A stretch of 14,942 nucleotides of DNA from Hydrogenophaga sp. (GTDB lineage Bacteria; Pseudomonadota; Gammaproteobacteria; Burkholderiales; Burkholderiaceae_C). Under the pieces are notes generated by a model, which was not told where the DNA came from, made no database searches, and saw only the letters and a list, made by a program, of their open reading frames with translations. The stretch spans positions 1 through 14,942 of the forward strand of contig JAJNQE010000079.1 of NCBI GenBank assembly GCA_021154985.1. The letters run 5' to 3'. Below, piece by piece: positions 1 to 7,108 of this stretch (position 1 is its first letter; the number at the start of each line of letters is the position of its first letter). A program made the translations under genes and the position numbers.

Positions 1-151
1 CGTCCACGCATGCCTCCCCCGCTCCATCCCCACCTACATCCTCACCGGCGACACCTCCCCACAGCGCATCCTCGAAGCCTCCCAACTCGGCTTCCCTCTC
101 CTGCACAAACCCATCGACGCCCACACCCTGCGCACCATCCTGGAGGCCTGA
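1..151 (+). CDS. C-terminal end of a response-regulator receiver domain (partial)
   Basis: The reading frame is open from base 2 and ends at TGA 149-151, giving 49 residues of a protein that begins before the window. The tail contains IPTYILTGDTSP, then a hydrophobic stretch, then LLHKPID and LRTILEA. This matches the end of a CheY-like receiver domain: the beta-4 strand with its conserved Thr/Ser-Gly-Asp turn, helix 4, and the invariant Lys-Pro of beta-5 followed by the last helix. Ending directly after the receiver domain is typical of hybrid sensor kinases or single-domain response regulators, but which of these it is cannot be seen. The stop codon abuts that of the convergent transporter-acyltransferase gene: the two stops form the palindrome TGATCA at 149-154, with no intergenic base. 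Confidence 0.75.
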   Translation, partial: VHACLPRSIPTYILTGDTSPQRILEASQLGFPLLHKPIDAHTLRTILEA

Positions 152-2077
152 TCAGTCGATCAGCGCGGCGACCCGGGTGCGCAGACTGTCCAGCGTGACA
201 TCGGCAGGCACCATGGCCGCCCCCGCGCGCAGCCCGACGCGGCTGAACACGCCACGGCGAAACGGCCGCACCATGGCCACCGCCTCACCGTTGCGCACCT
301 CCACGCGGCTGAAGTAAGACCCCCACAGGTTGCTCAAGCCCAGCGGAATCACGGCAGGCTGCAGGCCCTCGCTGGCGGCCATCTCCAGGATCTTCAGCAC
401 ACCGCCCTTGAACGGCTGCAATCGGCCATCGCGCGTGATGCCACCTTCGGGAAAGATTGCCAGCAACTCGTCGTCGCGCAGCACCGCCACCGCCGCCTCG
501 AACGCAGCCTCGTAAGCCTGCGCATCTTCCTTCTGCGGCGCGATCGGAATCGCCTTGGCCAGTTTGAACAGCCAGCCCAGCAGCGGCACCTTGAAGATGC
601 GGTGATCCATCAGGAAACGGATCGGCCGCGGGCTCGCGGCCATGAGCAGCACCGCGTCGACAAAGCTCACGTGGTTGCACACCAGCAGCGCCGCGCCCTG
701 CGTGGGAATGTGTTCGTCGCCCTGCACCTTGAAGCGGTAAACCAGCCGCGACGCGACCCAGGCCACAAAACGCAACAGGTATTCTGGCACCAGCATGAAG
801 ATGTAGAACGCCACCACCGCGTTGGCCAGGCCCACCAGCAAGAACATCTGCGGGATGGTGAAGCCCATGGAGAGCAAGGCCCCGGCGATGACGGCGCTGG
901 CGATCATGAACAGCGCGTTGAGGATGTTGTTGGCCGCGATGATGCGGGCGCGGTGCGTGGGCTGGCTGCGCATCTGGATCAGCGCGTACATGGGCACGCT
1001 GTAGAGGCCGGCAAACAGGCTGAGGAGCGCCAGATCCACCAGCACACGCCAGTGAGCCGCATCGGCCACGAACGCGGCCAGACCCAGACCGTTGGCAGGC
1101 GGCAAGCCGCGGGTGGCGAAGTACAGATCGACGGAAAACACGCTCATGCCGATGGCTCCCAGCGGCACCAGACCGATCTCCACCTGCCGGCGCGACAGCA
1201 CCTCGCACAGGAGCGAGCCGGTGGCAATGCCCACGGAGAACACCACCAGCAACAGCGAGGCAACTTGCTCGTCGCCGTGCAGCACGTCTTTTGCGAACGC
1301 GGGGAACATGCTCAGGAACACGGCACCGAAGAACCACATCCAGCTGATGCCCAGCACCGAGCGAAACACCACCGTGTTGCCGTGTGCGAGCTTGAGATTG
1401 CGCCAGGTTTCGGTGAGGGGGTTCCAGTTGATCGTCAGGCCGGGGTCCATCGCTGGCGACACCGGGATGTGGTGCGCCGTCCACCGGCCCAACACCGCCA
1501 GCGCCACACACGTGAAGCCCACGTGGTGGGCGCCGATCTCCGGCACCGCAATGATCAGGCCACCGGCCACGTTGCCCAGCAGGATGGCCACGAAGGTGCC
1601 CATCTCCACCACCCCGTTGCCGCCGGTGAGCTCGCGCTCGCTCAGGTGCTGCGGCAGGTACGCAAACTTCACCGGACCGAACACGGCGGACTGAAGCCCC
1701 ATGAGAAATATGCTCACCAGCAGCAGCGGAATGTTCTGCACGAAAAACCCCCACGCCGCCAGCGCCATGATCAGCACCTCGGCGCGCTTGAGCCACACGA
1801 TCAGCAGCCTGCGGTCCAGCTTGTCGGCGAGCTGCCCGCTGGTGGCGGAGAACAGCAGGAAGGGCAGGATGAACAGTGCGCCGATCACGAGCCCGGCCAG
1901 ATCGGCCGGCAACCAGCTCACTTGCAACTGGTAGGTCACCAACACGGTGAAGGAGAACTTGAACAGGTTGTCGTTGGCCGCGCCGAGAAACTGCGTCCAG
2001 AAGAAAGGTGCGAAACGGCGCTGGGCCAGCAGGGCAAACTGACCGCCCTCGTGGGGCTGCGATGGGGACACGGACAT
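152..2077 (-). CDS. MFS transporter fused to a PlsC-type acyltransferase (LplT/Aas-like)
   Basis: A 641-residue two-domain inner-membrane protein. Residues 20-435 form a major-facilitator domain with about 12 hydrophobic segments and the loop-2/3 signature GQLADKLDRR (81-90). Residues 445-620 form a lysophospholipid-type acyltransferase domain: the catalytic HX4D motif is in NHVSFVD (H469, D474) and the phosphate-binding motif is FPEGG at 542-546. In E. coli, LplT flips lysophospholipids inward and Aas reacylates them. Here transport and acyltransfer are joined, but the acyl-ACP synthetase (AMP-binding) half of Aas is absent, so the acyl donor must be made elsewhere. The ATG at 2077 is preferred over an in-frame TTG at 2092 because GGAGA lies about 8 bases before the ATG, and the TTG would sit upstream of that site. 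The CREST hydrolase gene lies 32 bp upstream on the same strand, so an operon is likely. The substrate is inferred. Confidence 0.88.
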   Translation of the reverse strand: MSVSPSQPHEGGQFALLAQRRFAPFFWTQFLGAANDNLFKFSFTVLVTYQLQVSWLPADLAGLVIGALFILPFLLFSATSGQLADKLDRRLLIVWLKRAEVLIMALAAWGFFVQNIPLLLVSIFLMGLQSAVFGPVKFAYLPQHLSERELTGGNGVVEMGTFVAILLGNVAGGLIIAVPEIGAHHVGFTCVALAVLGRWTAHHIPVSPAMDPGLTINWNPLTETWRNLKLAHGNTVVFRSVLGISWMWFFGAVFLSMFPAFAKDVLHGDEQVASLLLVVFSVGIATGSLLCEVLSRRQVEIGLVPLGAIGMSVFSVDLYFATRGLPPANGLGLAAFVADAAHWRVLVDLALLSLFAGLYSVPMYALIQMRSQPTHRARIIAANNILNALFMIASAVIAGALLSMGFTIPQMFLLVGLANAVVAFYIFMLVPEYLLRFVAWVASRLVYRFKVQGDEHIPTQGAALLVCNHVSFVDAVLLMAASPRPIRFLMDHRIFKVPLLGWLFKLAKAIPIAPQKEDAQAYEAAFEAAVAVLRDDELLAIFPEGGITRDGRLQPFKGGVLKILEMAASEGLQPAVIPLGLSNLWGSYFSRVEVRNGEAVAMVRPFRRGVFSRVGLRAGAAMVPADVTLDSLRTRVAALID

Positions 2078-2109
2078 GGCTGATTTCTCCAAAGGTTGTC
2101 GGGCAGGCC

Positions 2110-2961
2110 TCAGCCCATCGCCGCAGGATGGACGGGCGCATTGTCACCGAGCGGGCACCGCCGCAGCCCCACCAGTATCGGCAACGCAGCGCAGGCTGCG
2201 GCCACGTGCTTGAGGCTGTGGCCCGAGACCCCGTGGCCCGTGGCATGAAACACGGCTTCGTCACCCACCTCCAGCAGTTTGGCCAGGGCGTTCAACACCA
2301 CCAGGGCGACCAGCGACACGCCGATGGCACCCGGAGCGCTCTCGCGGGTCGTCGCCCACACCACCAACCCCATGCCGCCGAACTGCACCACCGCCCACGG
2401 CAGCACATTGCCCTGCAGGTGGGGCAAGACCGCCGACACCAGGGCCAGCACCAGCACGAGAGGCAAAAAACCCTGCGCCTCGCGCTGGCCGACACGCTCG
2501 GCCACGGCAAGGGTCAGCACGCCGGCAAAGGCCACCGCCATGCCCAGGCGATCGATCACCAACGAGCCAGCGTCGGGCGCCCAGTGGTAGGCGGCCGAGC
2601 CAAGGCCCGACAGCACCAGGCCGGCAAAGACGACGCGCAAGGCGTTCGCGGTGCCCGGTGGCAGCGCGCGTCGCCGCAAGAGCCCAACGCCGGCAGCGCC
2701 CGCCAGCACCAGCGGCAGGTTGCTCAACACATCGAGCGTGTTGGGCACACCCCACCAGCTGCGGGCATCCACAAACGGATGACCATGGGCGTGCAGTGCC
2801 GCGTGGCCGTGGGGGTTAAGCGGGAGGTTCAGCAACGAAATCCAGTTGGGGCCGAACAGCCATGCCATGACCCACAAGGCCAGCAGGCCCCAGGCCACCG
2901 CGGTGAACGCGGTCGGGGAAGAAGAACGGTGAATCGGCAAGAGGGGCGAGGACGGGATCAT
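2110..2961 (-). CDS. CREST-superfamily membrane hydrolase (alkaline ceramidase-like)
   Basis: A 283-residue multi-spanning membrane protein with about seven hydrophobic segments. It carries the CREST-superfamily residue pattern: S122 and H126 in SAAYH, D137 in VIDRLGM, and H248/H252 in GHSLKH. Within each cluster the spacing equals that of human alkaline ceramidase ACER3 (S77, H81, D92, then H217, H221), where three His bind zinc and Ser/Asp assist amide hydrolysis. An N-terminal PNTLDVLSN (73-81) resembles the NTxSN segment of eukaryotic members. Residues 51-61 are His-rich (HGHAALHAHGH) and could bind metal. The family includes alkaline ceramidases, PAQR receptors and Per1 proteins, so lipid-amide or lipid-ester hydrolysis is likely but the substrate is unknown. 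GGAG lies 8 bases before the ATG. It is the first gene of a likely operon with the transporter-acyltransferase, and is divergent from an HTH regulator. Confidence 0.78.
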   Translation of the reverse strand: MIPSSPLLPIHRSSSPTAFTAVAWGLLALWVMAWLFGPNWISLLNLPLNPHGHAALHAHGHPFVDARSWWGVPNTLDVLSNLPLVLAGAAGVGLLRRRALPPGTANALRVVFAGLVLSGLGSAAYHWAPDAGSLVIDRLGMAVAFAGVLTLAVAERVGQREAQGFLPLVLVLALVSAVLPHLQGNVLPWAVVQFGGMGLVVWATTRESAPGAIGVSLVALVVLNALAKLLEVGDEAVFHATGHGVSGHSLKHVAAACAALPILVGLRRCPLGDNAPVHPAAMG

Positions 2962-3101
2962 GGGTCGGACTCCGGTGGAACAGCCCCGGGCGGGCTGGCG
3001 GGAGTGTCAGCGGGCGGCGGCCAAAAAGTCTCGAATTTGGATACAGTGCTGAGCCCAACCGAATCAGGTATCTATTTTCAATACCCAACGAGACAACCAC
3101 T
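2962..3101. promoter_or_regulatory. Divergent promoter region, CREST hydrolase / HTH regulator
   Basis: A 140-bp non-coding interval between two divergent genes, clearly more AT-rich than its surroundings from about 3030 to 3090. It holds GATAC at 3040-3044 and GTATC at 3068-3072, a 5-bp inverted repeat with a 23-base gap, which could be an operator for the adjacent regulator. I could not assign convincing -35/-10 pairs on either strand. It must hold the promoter of the HTH gene and probably that of the minus-strand operon. Confidence 0.4.
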
Positions 3102-3833
3102 GTGAGCACCACCACCGACCTTGTCAGCGCCCTCAAGCAGGAACTGAAGGCCGCACGCATGACCTACGCCGACCTGGCGCAGGCCATGGGCATGGCCGAA
3201 TCGAGTGTGAAACGCATGCTGGCCAAGGGCGACATGTCGCTATCAAAGGTGGACGCGATCTGTCGCGCCATGCGGCTGGACTTCGCCGATCTCGCGCGCC
3301 GTGTGGCCGATGCGCAACCGCTCCTGCGCGAAATGACGCAGGAACAGGAGCGCGCGGTGGTGGCCGACAAAAAACTGCTGCTGGTGGCCATCTGCGTGTT
3401 GAGCCAGTGGACGCTGGAGCAGATCACTGCGCAGTACCGGTTGACCGAGGCCGACTGCGTGAAGTGCCTGGCACAACTCGACCGCATCGGCATCATCGAA
3501 CTGCGCCCACTCAACCGCTACCGCCTCAAGCTGGCCAAGACCTTCCGCTGGCGCCCGCACGGCCCGGTGATGAACTACTTTCGCGACCACGCCCTGCTCG
3601 ACTACTTTCGCGGCGGCTTCGACGGCACGGGCGAGGGCCTGATGCTGGTGCACGGCTCGGTGAGCCGCACGCTGGCCCCCATGTTCATGGAGCGCCTGCA
3701 GCGCGTGGCCCAGGACTTTGCGCAGCAGCACCAGACCGACCAGAAGCTGGCCGAGAAAGACCGCGAGGGTTACACCCTGGTGCTGGCCATGCGCAGTTGG
3801 GAATTCGAAGCCTTCGGGCAACTGCGGCGCTGA
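3102..3833 (+). CDS. XRE/Cro-type helix-turn-helix regulator with a large C-terminal domain
   Basis: A 243-residue cytoplasmic protein. Residues 7-66 form a Cro/C1-type DNA-binding domain: MTYADLAQAMGMAESSVKRM is the helix-turn-helix, and DMSLSKVDAICRAMRLDFADL is its following helices in two parts (DMSLSKVDAI, CRAMRLDFADL). The remaining 170 residues have no hydrophobic segment. Residues 100-150 (TLEQITAQYRLTEADCVKCL, then LDRIGIIELRP) look like a second winged-helix unit, and the end is a helical region of unknown role. The start is GTG 3102; the ribosome site is weak. It is divergent from the CREST/acyltransferase operon, so control of that operon or of itself is a reasonable guess. No ligand can be named. 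Confidence 0.8.
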   Translation: MSTTTDLVSALKQELKAARMTYADLAQAMGMAESSVKRMLAKGDMSLSKVDAICRAMRLDFADLARRVADAQPLLREMTQEQERAVVADKKLLLVAICVLSQWTLEQITAQYRLTEADCVKCLAQLDRIGIIELRPLNRYRLKLAKTFRWRPHGPVMNYFRDHALLDYFRGGFDGTGEGLMLVHGSVSRTLAPMFMERLQRVAQDFAQQHQTDQKLAEKDREGYTLVLAMRSWEFEAFGQLRR

Positions 3834-3902
3834 CCCGGCACCACGGCGCGGCCCGGCTGGCATGATGTCGGGCTTTGCTCGACCGCCTGAATGCAGGACA
3901 CC

Positions 3903-4649
3903 ATGAATCCGAACGCCTCCGAACCCACCGACGCTGCAGCGGCGGCACCCACCCCATCCGAATCCGGCGGCCGCCCAGCGGGCCGCGGTGGACGCAACCG
4001 CCGCGGCCCGGCGCCCCAGCGCGCGCAGCGAGGTGGTGGCAACCCACCCGCCGGCGCTCCCCATCCCATGCTGGACCAACTGGCCGCGCTGTACCCGGCG
4101 CTGTTCGGTGCCGAGTTTCTGCCCATGAAACGAGGCATCTTCCAGGACCTGCTCGAAGCCCACCCCGATGTGCTGGACAAGGACGGCCTGAAAGCCGCAC
4201 TGGCCCTGCACACGCGCTCGACCCGCTACCTCACCGCGGTGGCCAGCGGCCAGCCGCGCTGCGACCTGAACGGCCAGGCGGTGGAAGACCTCGCGCCCGA
4301 GCATGTGCACCATGCGCTGGTGGAGGTGTTTCGCCGCCGCCAGGGCCGCGCGCCGCAAGACCTGCGGCCCAAACTGCGCCAGCGCATCGAGCAGGCGTTT
4401 GAAGCCTCGGGCCTGGGCGCCGAGGCCTACGCCGCGCTGGTGCAGACACGCGACGAAGCGGTGAATGCGCTGACGCAGGAAGCGCTGGACGCGGTGGTGG
4501 CGCGCGCCGCCAAAGACGCCGCGCTGCTGCGCGCGTTTGAAGCGAGCGGCAAAACGGTGGACGAGTTCGCCGACATGTACGGCATGGGCGGCGCCGACGC
4601 GAACCGCACGCTGGAGCGGGCCCGCGCCCGGGCGGCCAAACCCGTCTGA
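3903..4649 (+). CDS. ProQ/FinO-family RNA chaperone
   Basis: A 248-residue protein. The first 50 residues are disordered, rich in Gly, Arg and Pro (RGGRNRRGPAPQRAQRGG), and likely add non-specific RNA contacts. Residues 56-150 are the ProQ/FinO domain: LYPALF (63-68), a conserved basic segment before GIFQDLL, HTRSTRYL (103-110) and RCDLNG (119-124). In this family the domain binds the base of intrinsic-terminator hairpins and 3' ends of small RNAs. A helical C-terminal region with alternating Ala/Arg/Glu follows, not the Tudor domain of E. coli ProQ. ATG 3903 is chosen because AGGA lies 5-6 bases before it; an in-frame ATG at 3891 has no such site. It follows the HTH gene by 69 bp and ends 3 bp from the convergent FIST gene. 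Confidence 0.88.
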   Translation: MNPNASEPTDAAAAAPTPSESGGRPAGRGGRNRRGPAPQRAQRGGGNPPAGAPHPMLDQLAALYPALFGAEFLPMKRGIFQDLLEAHPDVLDKDGLKAALALHTRSTRYLTAVASGQPRCDLNGQAVEDLAPEHVHHALVEVFRRRQGRAPQDLRPKLRQRIEQAFEASGLGAEAYAALVQTRDEAVNALTQEALDAVVARAAKDAALLRAFEASGKTVDEFADMYGMGGADANRTLERARARAAKPV

Positions 4650-4652
4650 AGA

Positions 4653-5960
4653 TCAGGCCGCAGGCATCGTGAAGACGGTGAGCACGCCGGTGTAGCCGTA
4701 CAGCCGGTGGTGCGCGATCTCGCCACCGGCGAAAAACCCCACCAGCGGCACATCGCCCAGCGCGCGCCGCACCACCTGCAGCTCGGCGCTCGGGCTGCCG
4801 AAATGCGGGCCGCCCCGGCCAGCGCAGCTCACGTAGATGGCGCCCGCGATGCGCCGCGCCGGGTGCGGCGCGGCCTCTGCCTCGGCGGCAGTCAAGGCGT
4901 TCGCCATCGACAGGCTGAGCTCTTCGGGCTCCAGCTCTTCGCGCACTTCAGAGCACACCCGGATCAGGTCGGCCCGCGCGGCCTGCACGTTGCGTTCGCA
5001 AAATGCCAGCCGCGTGCCCTCGGGCGCCGCATCGCCAATGGCCACACCCCGGCGGCCCGGGTCCAGGCCGATCAGGTGGCGCACCATCACCTCCGCACCG
5101 AACTGGCCGCGCAATTGCGGTCCGGTGGCCGGCAGCTCAACATCCACATCAGGGTGCGGCTGCGTGAGGCCCACCAGCGTGGCGCGCAGTCGCGGCATGG
5201 CCCGCTCGGGTTGTTCCAGCGAAATGTCGAGCTCGCGCAGCAACACGTCCAGTGCCGGCTCTCCGTCGAGCTTGAGCACCAGGTTGCCGTCGGACTCGGT
5301 GACGGTGCGCTCCTTGTCCACCGGTTGCGCGCCCTGCGTGACGCGCGAGACGATGCCCACGTCGGGCCCGAAGGCCACGCCGCTCAAGCCTCCGTGAAAC
5401 ACGCCGCTGGCGGCACCCTGGCCGCGCAGGTTGCCTGCGCTGCCAAGCGAGAACTGCACGCTGGCGGTCCGGCTGCCCGCCAGCCCGCCGAACACGTAGC
5501 CGCTGCCGGTGCGGTCCGCCACCTCGGCGATCAACTCATTGAGCTCGGGCGTGCCGCCGTCGGCATGCACCAGCGCGGTGTGGGCCACAAAACCGCCCGG
5601 TCCGGCGGCCCGCCCGCTGGCCGCCAGCGGCGCCACGCCGCTGAACACGCGGTACTGGTCGGGGCTCAGGTCGCACAGCATCACGGACATGGCGGGTTCG
5701 TCGAAGTACTCCACGTTGTTGGCCGATACCCCCACGCCCACGGTGCCGGCCCAGTCGGTCACCTCGGGCAGCTCGGCGCTCAGGTGCTCCAGGATGGCCT
5801 GCGCGTCGGTGGCGTAGTGGTCGGTGATGTAGAGCAGGGCCAGCGACGGCGTCTTCGCGTGGTCGGGCAGGGCCATCTGGCCGCGCAGCTGCGCCAGCAC
5901 CAGGGCGGCGGCCATGCGCCATTGGGGGTGGGTGGCGTGGGCGTGGGGAAAGAGTTTCAT
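4653..5960 (-). CDS. FIST-domain signal-sensing protein
   Basis: A 435-residue soluble protein with no signal peptide or membrane segment. Residues 35-230 correspond to the FIST N domain (VGVGVSANNVEYFDEPAMSV split around 74-93; FGGLAGSRTA 157-166). Residues 240-430 correspond to the FIST C domain, with the typical SCAGR (378-382) and GFFAGGEI (408-415). FIST domains occur in bacterial signal-transduction proteins and are thought to bind small ligands such as amino acids. This one is stand-alone: no kinase, GGDEF or methyl-accepting domain is attached. It starts 30 bp after the phaM stop on the same strand, so it is probably the last gene of the hydratase-phaM-FIST operon. No good Shine-Dalgarno site precedes ATG 5960, which would suit translation coupled to phaM. 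The ligand and the output are unknown. Confidence 0.85.
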   Translation of the reverse strand: MKLFPHAHATHPQWRMAAALVLAQLRGQMALPDHAKTPSLALLYITDHYATDAQAILEHLSAELPEVTDWAGTVGVGVSANNVEYFDEPAMSVMLCDLSPDQYRVFSGVAPLAASGRAAGPGGFVAHTALVHADGGTPELNELIAEVADRTGSGYVFGGLAGSRTASVQFSLGSAGNLRGQGAASGVFHGGLSGVAFGPDVGIVSRVTQGAQPVDKERTVTESDGNLVLKLDGEPALDVLLRELDISLEQPERAMPRLRATLVGLTQPHPDVDVELPATGPQLRGQFGAEVMVRHLIGLDPGRRGVAIGDAAPEGTRLAFCERNVQAARADLIRVCSEVREELEPEELSLSMANALTAAEAEAAPHPARRIAGAIYVSCAGRGGPHFGSPSAELQVVRRALGDVPLVGFFAGGEIAHHRLYGYTGVLTVFTMPAA

Positions 5961-5990
5961 CGGGAGTCGACCCGCCAGCGGCGAACAGGT

Positions 5991-7061
5991 TCAGCGTCGG
6001 CGGGTGGTTTTGGCGGCTGCGGTCTTGCGGGCAGCGGATTTTGCGGGGGTGGCCTTGCGGGCTCCGCCTTTTTTGGCGGCGGCTTTGGGCTTGGCCGCAG
6101 CCGGCTGCAGCGCGGCAAAGCCGGGGAAAAATGCGGTCGGCAGGGTCCAGTCGCCAGCGGCCATGGGTTGCGCAGATGGTGCTCGTGCCGACGCCTGGGC
6201 GGCGGGCTTTCGGGTGGGCGCCTTCCTGGCGGCGGGCCGGGGCGCCGCCTTTTTCGCGGGCGCGGTGACGGCCCGAGCGGCCGCACGGCCCATGCCGGCA
6301 GCGGTGCCCACGTTGCGCGCCACCGAGCCGCCGATGCTGCGCGCCGCCTTGCCGGCCATGCCGGTGGCGGCTTTCACGGCGTGGTCGGTCAGCCCCGTGG
6401 CCACCTGGCGCGTGGTGTCCAGCGCGGTTTGTTTGGCCACGTCCTTCATGGCGTTGCTGGCGATCTGCTGGAACTGCTGCGAGATCGCGCCCCACCACTG
6501 CATCGGGTCGACCACACCACCCGCGGCCGGCGGTGTGGCGGGGGCGGTTTTGCGTGCCTTGCTGCGCGGCGCCGGCCTGGGGGCGGCCTCTTCGGGCTCG
6601 GGCGCCTCCTCGGGTTCGGCCACCGCCGCAGGGCCGTGGGTGCGCGGCGGGATCTCGAGCCCGGCGAACTGGGTCGGCGCCGCGGCGGGCACTGCGCCGG
6701 TGAAGCCGGCCAACGCGTCGGCCGCCTTGATCTTGAGGGCGTTGGCCACATCGCCCATGCTGAAGTTCATGCTCTTCAAGGTGGAGAGCGTCATCTTCTG
6801 CACTTCAAGCGCCTGGATGGTGGCACCCAGCGCCTTGGAATTCTGGTCGAGCCAGAAATGCACCGCCTTGAGTTCCTCGATGCGTTTTTCCAGGTCTTCG
6901 ACGTTGAAGGTGGGCGCCACCCAGCTGCCCAGGTTCGGCAATTGCGGGATGTTCTGCCCGATGCCCTGCGCCACCCCACCAGCGGCCTGGCCTGCAAGGT
7001 TTTGCAGGAACTCGAAGCCGGGCACGAACTTGCCGAAACCACTGTTGGGCACGTCGCTCAT
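5991..7061 (-). CDS. phaM: PhaM-family polyhydroxybutyrate granule regulatory protein
   Basis: A 356-residue protein. In Ralstonia eutropha, PhaM activates PHB synthase PhaC and tethers granules to the nucleoid. Residues 1-115 match the family core: PGFEFLQNLAG (14-24), LGSWVAPTFNVEDLEKRI (44-61), then FWLDQN and TIQALEVQKMTLSTLKSMN (81-99). A second conserved helix, DPMQWWGAISQQFQQIAS, lies at 185-202. Two Lys/Ala/Pro-rich histone-H1-like arms (about 265-292 and 322-356) should bind DNA. Between them sits a hydrophobic island, DWTLPTAFFPGF (304-315). An acidic Pro/Glu-rich linker occupies 149-163. To my memory the protein is longer than the Ralstonia one (about 260 residues), mostly through the linker and tails. 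AGGAG lies about 7 bases before the ATG. It follows the hydratase-like gene by 47 bp. Confidence 0.85.
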   Translation of the reverse strand: MSDVPNSGFGKFVPGFEFLQNLAGQAAGGVAQGIGQNIPQLPNLGSWVAPTFNVEDLEKRIEELKAVHFWLDQNSKALGATIQALEVQKMTLSTLKSMNFSMGDVANALKIKAADALAGFTGAVPAAAPTQFAGLEIPPRTHGPAAVAEPEEAPEPEEAAPRPAPRSKARKTAPATPPAAGGVVDPMQWWGAISQQFQQIASNAMKDVAKQTALDTTRQVATGLTDHAVKAATGMAGKAARSIGGSVARNVGTAAGMGRAAARAVTAPAKKAAPRPAARKAPTRKPAAQASARAPSAQPMAAGDWTLPTAFFPGFAALQPAAAKPKAAAKKGGARKATPAKSAARKTAAAKTTRRR

Positions 7062-7108
7062 GGGTGTCTCCTTTTGGGGGTCTGGGGCGACTGCCGTGCT
7101 GCCGGTGC

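Noticed and set aside
51..61. Short C-rich low-complexity runs near the left edge and elsewhere, considered as possible G-quadruplexes.
   Set aside because: Runs are irregular and lie within coding sequence where Pro codons explain them.
602..2083. A 493-codon plus-strand frame opposite the transporter-acyltransferase gene.
   Set aside because: Composition is His/Gln/Arg-rich without hydrophobic core or motifs; the opposite strand encodes a clear MFS-PlsC protein.
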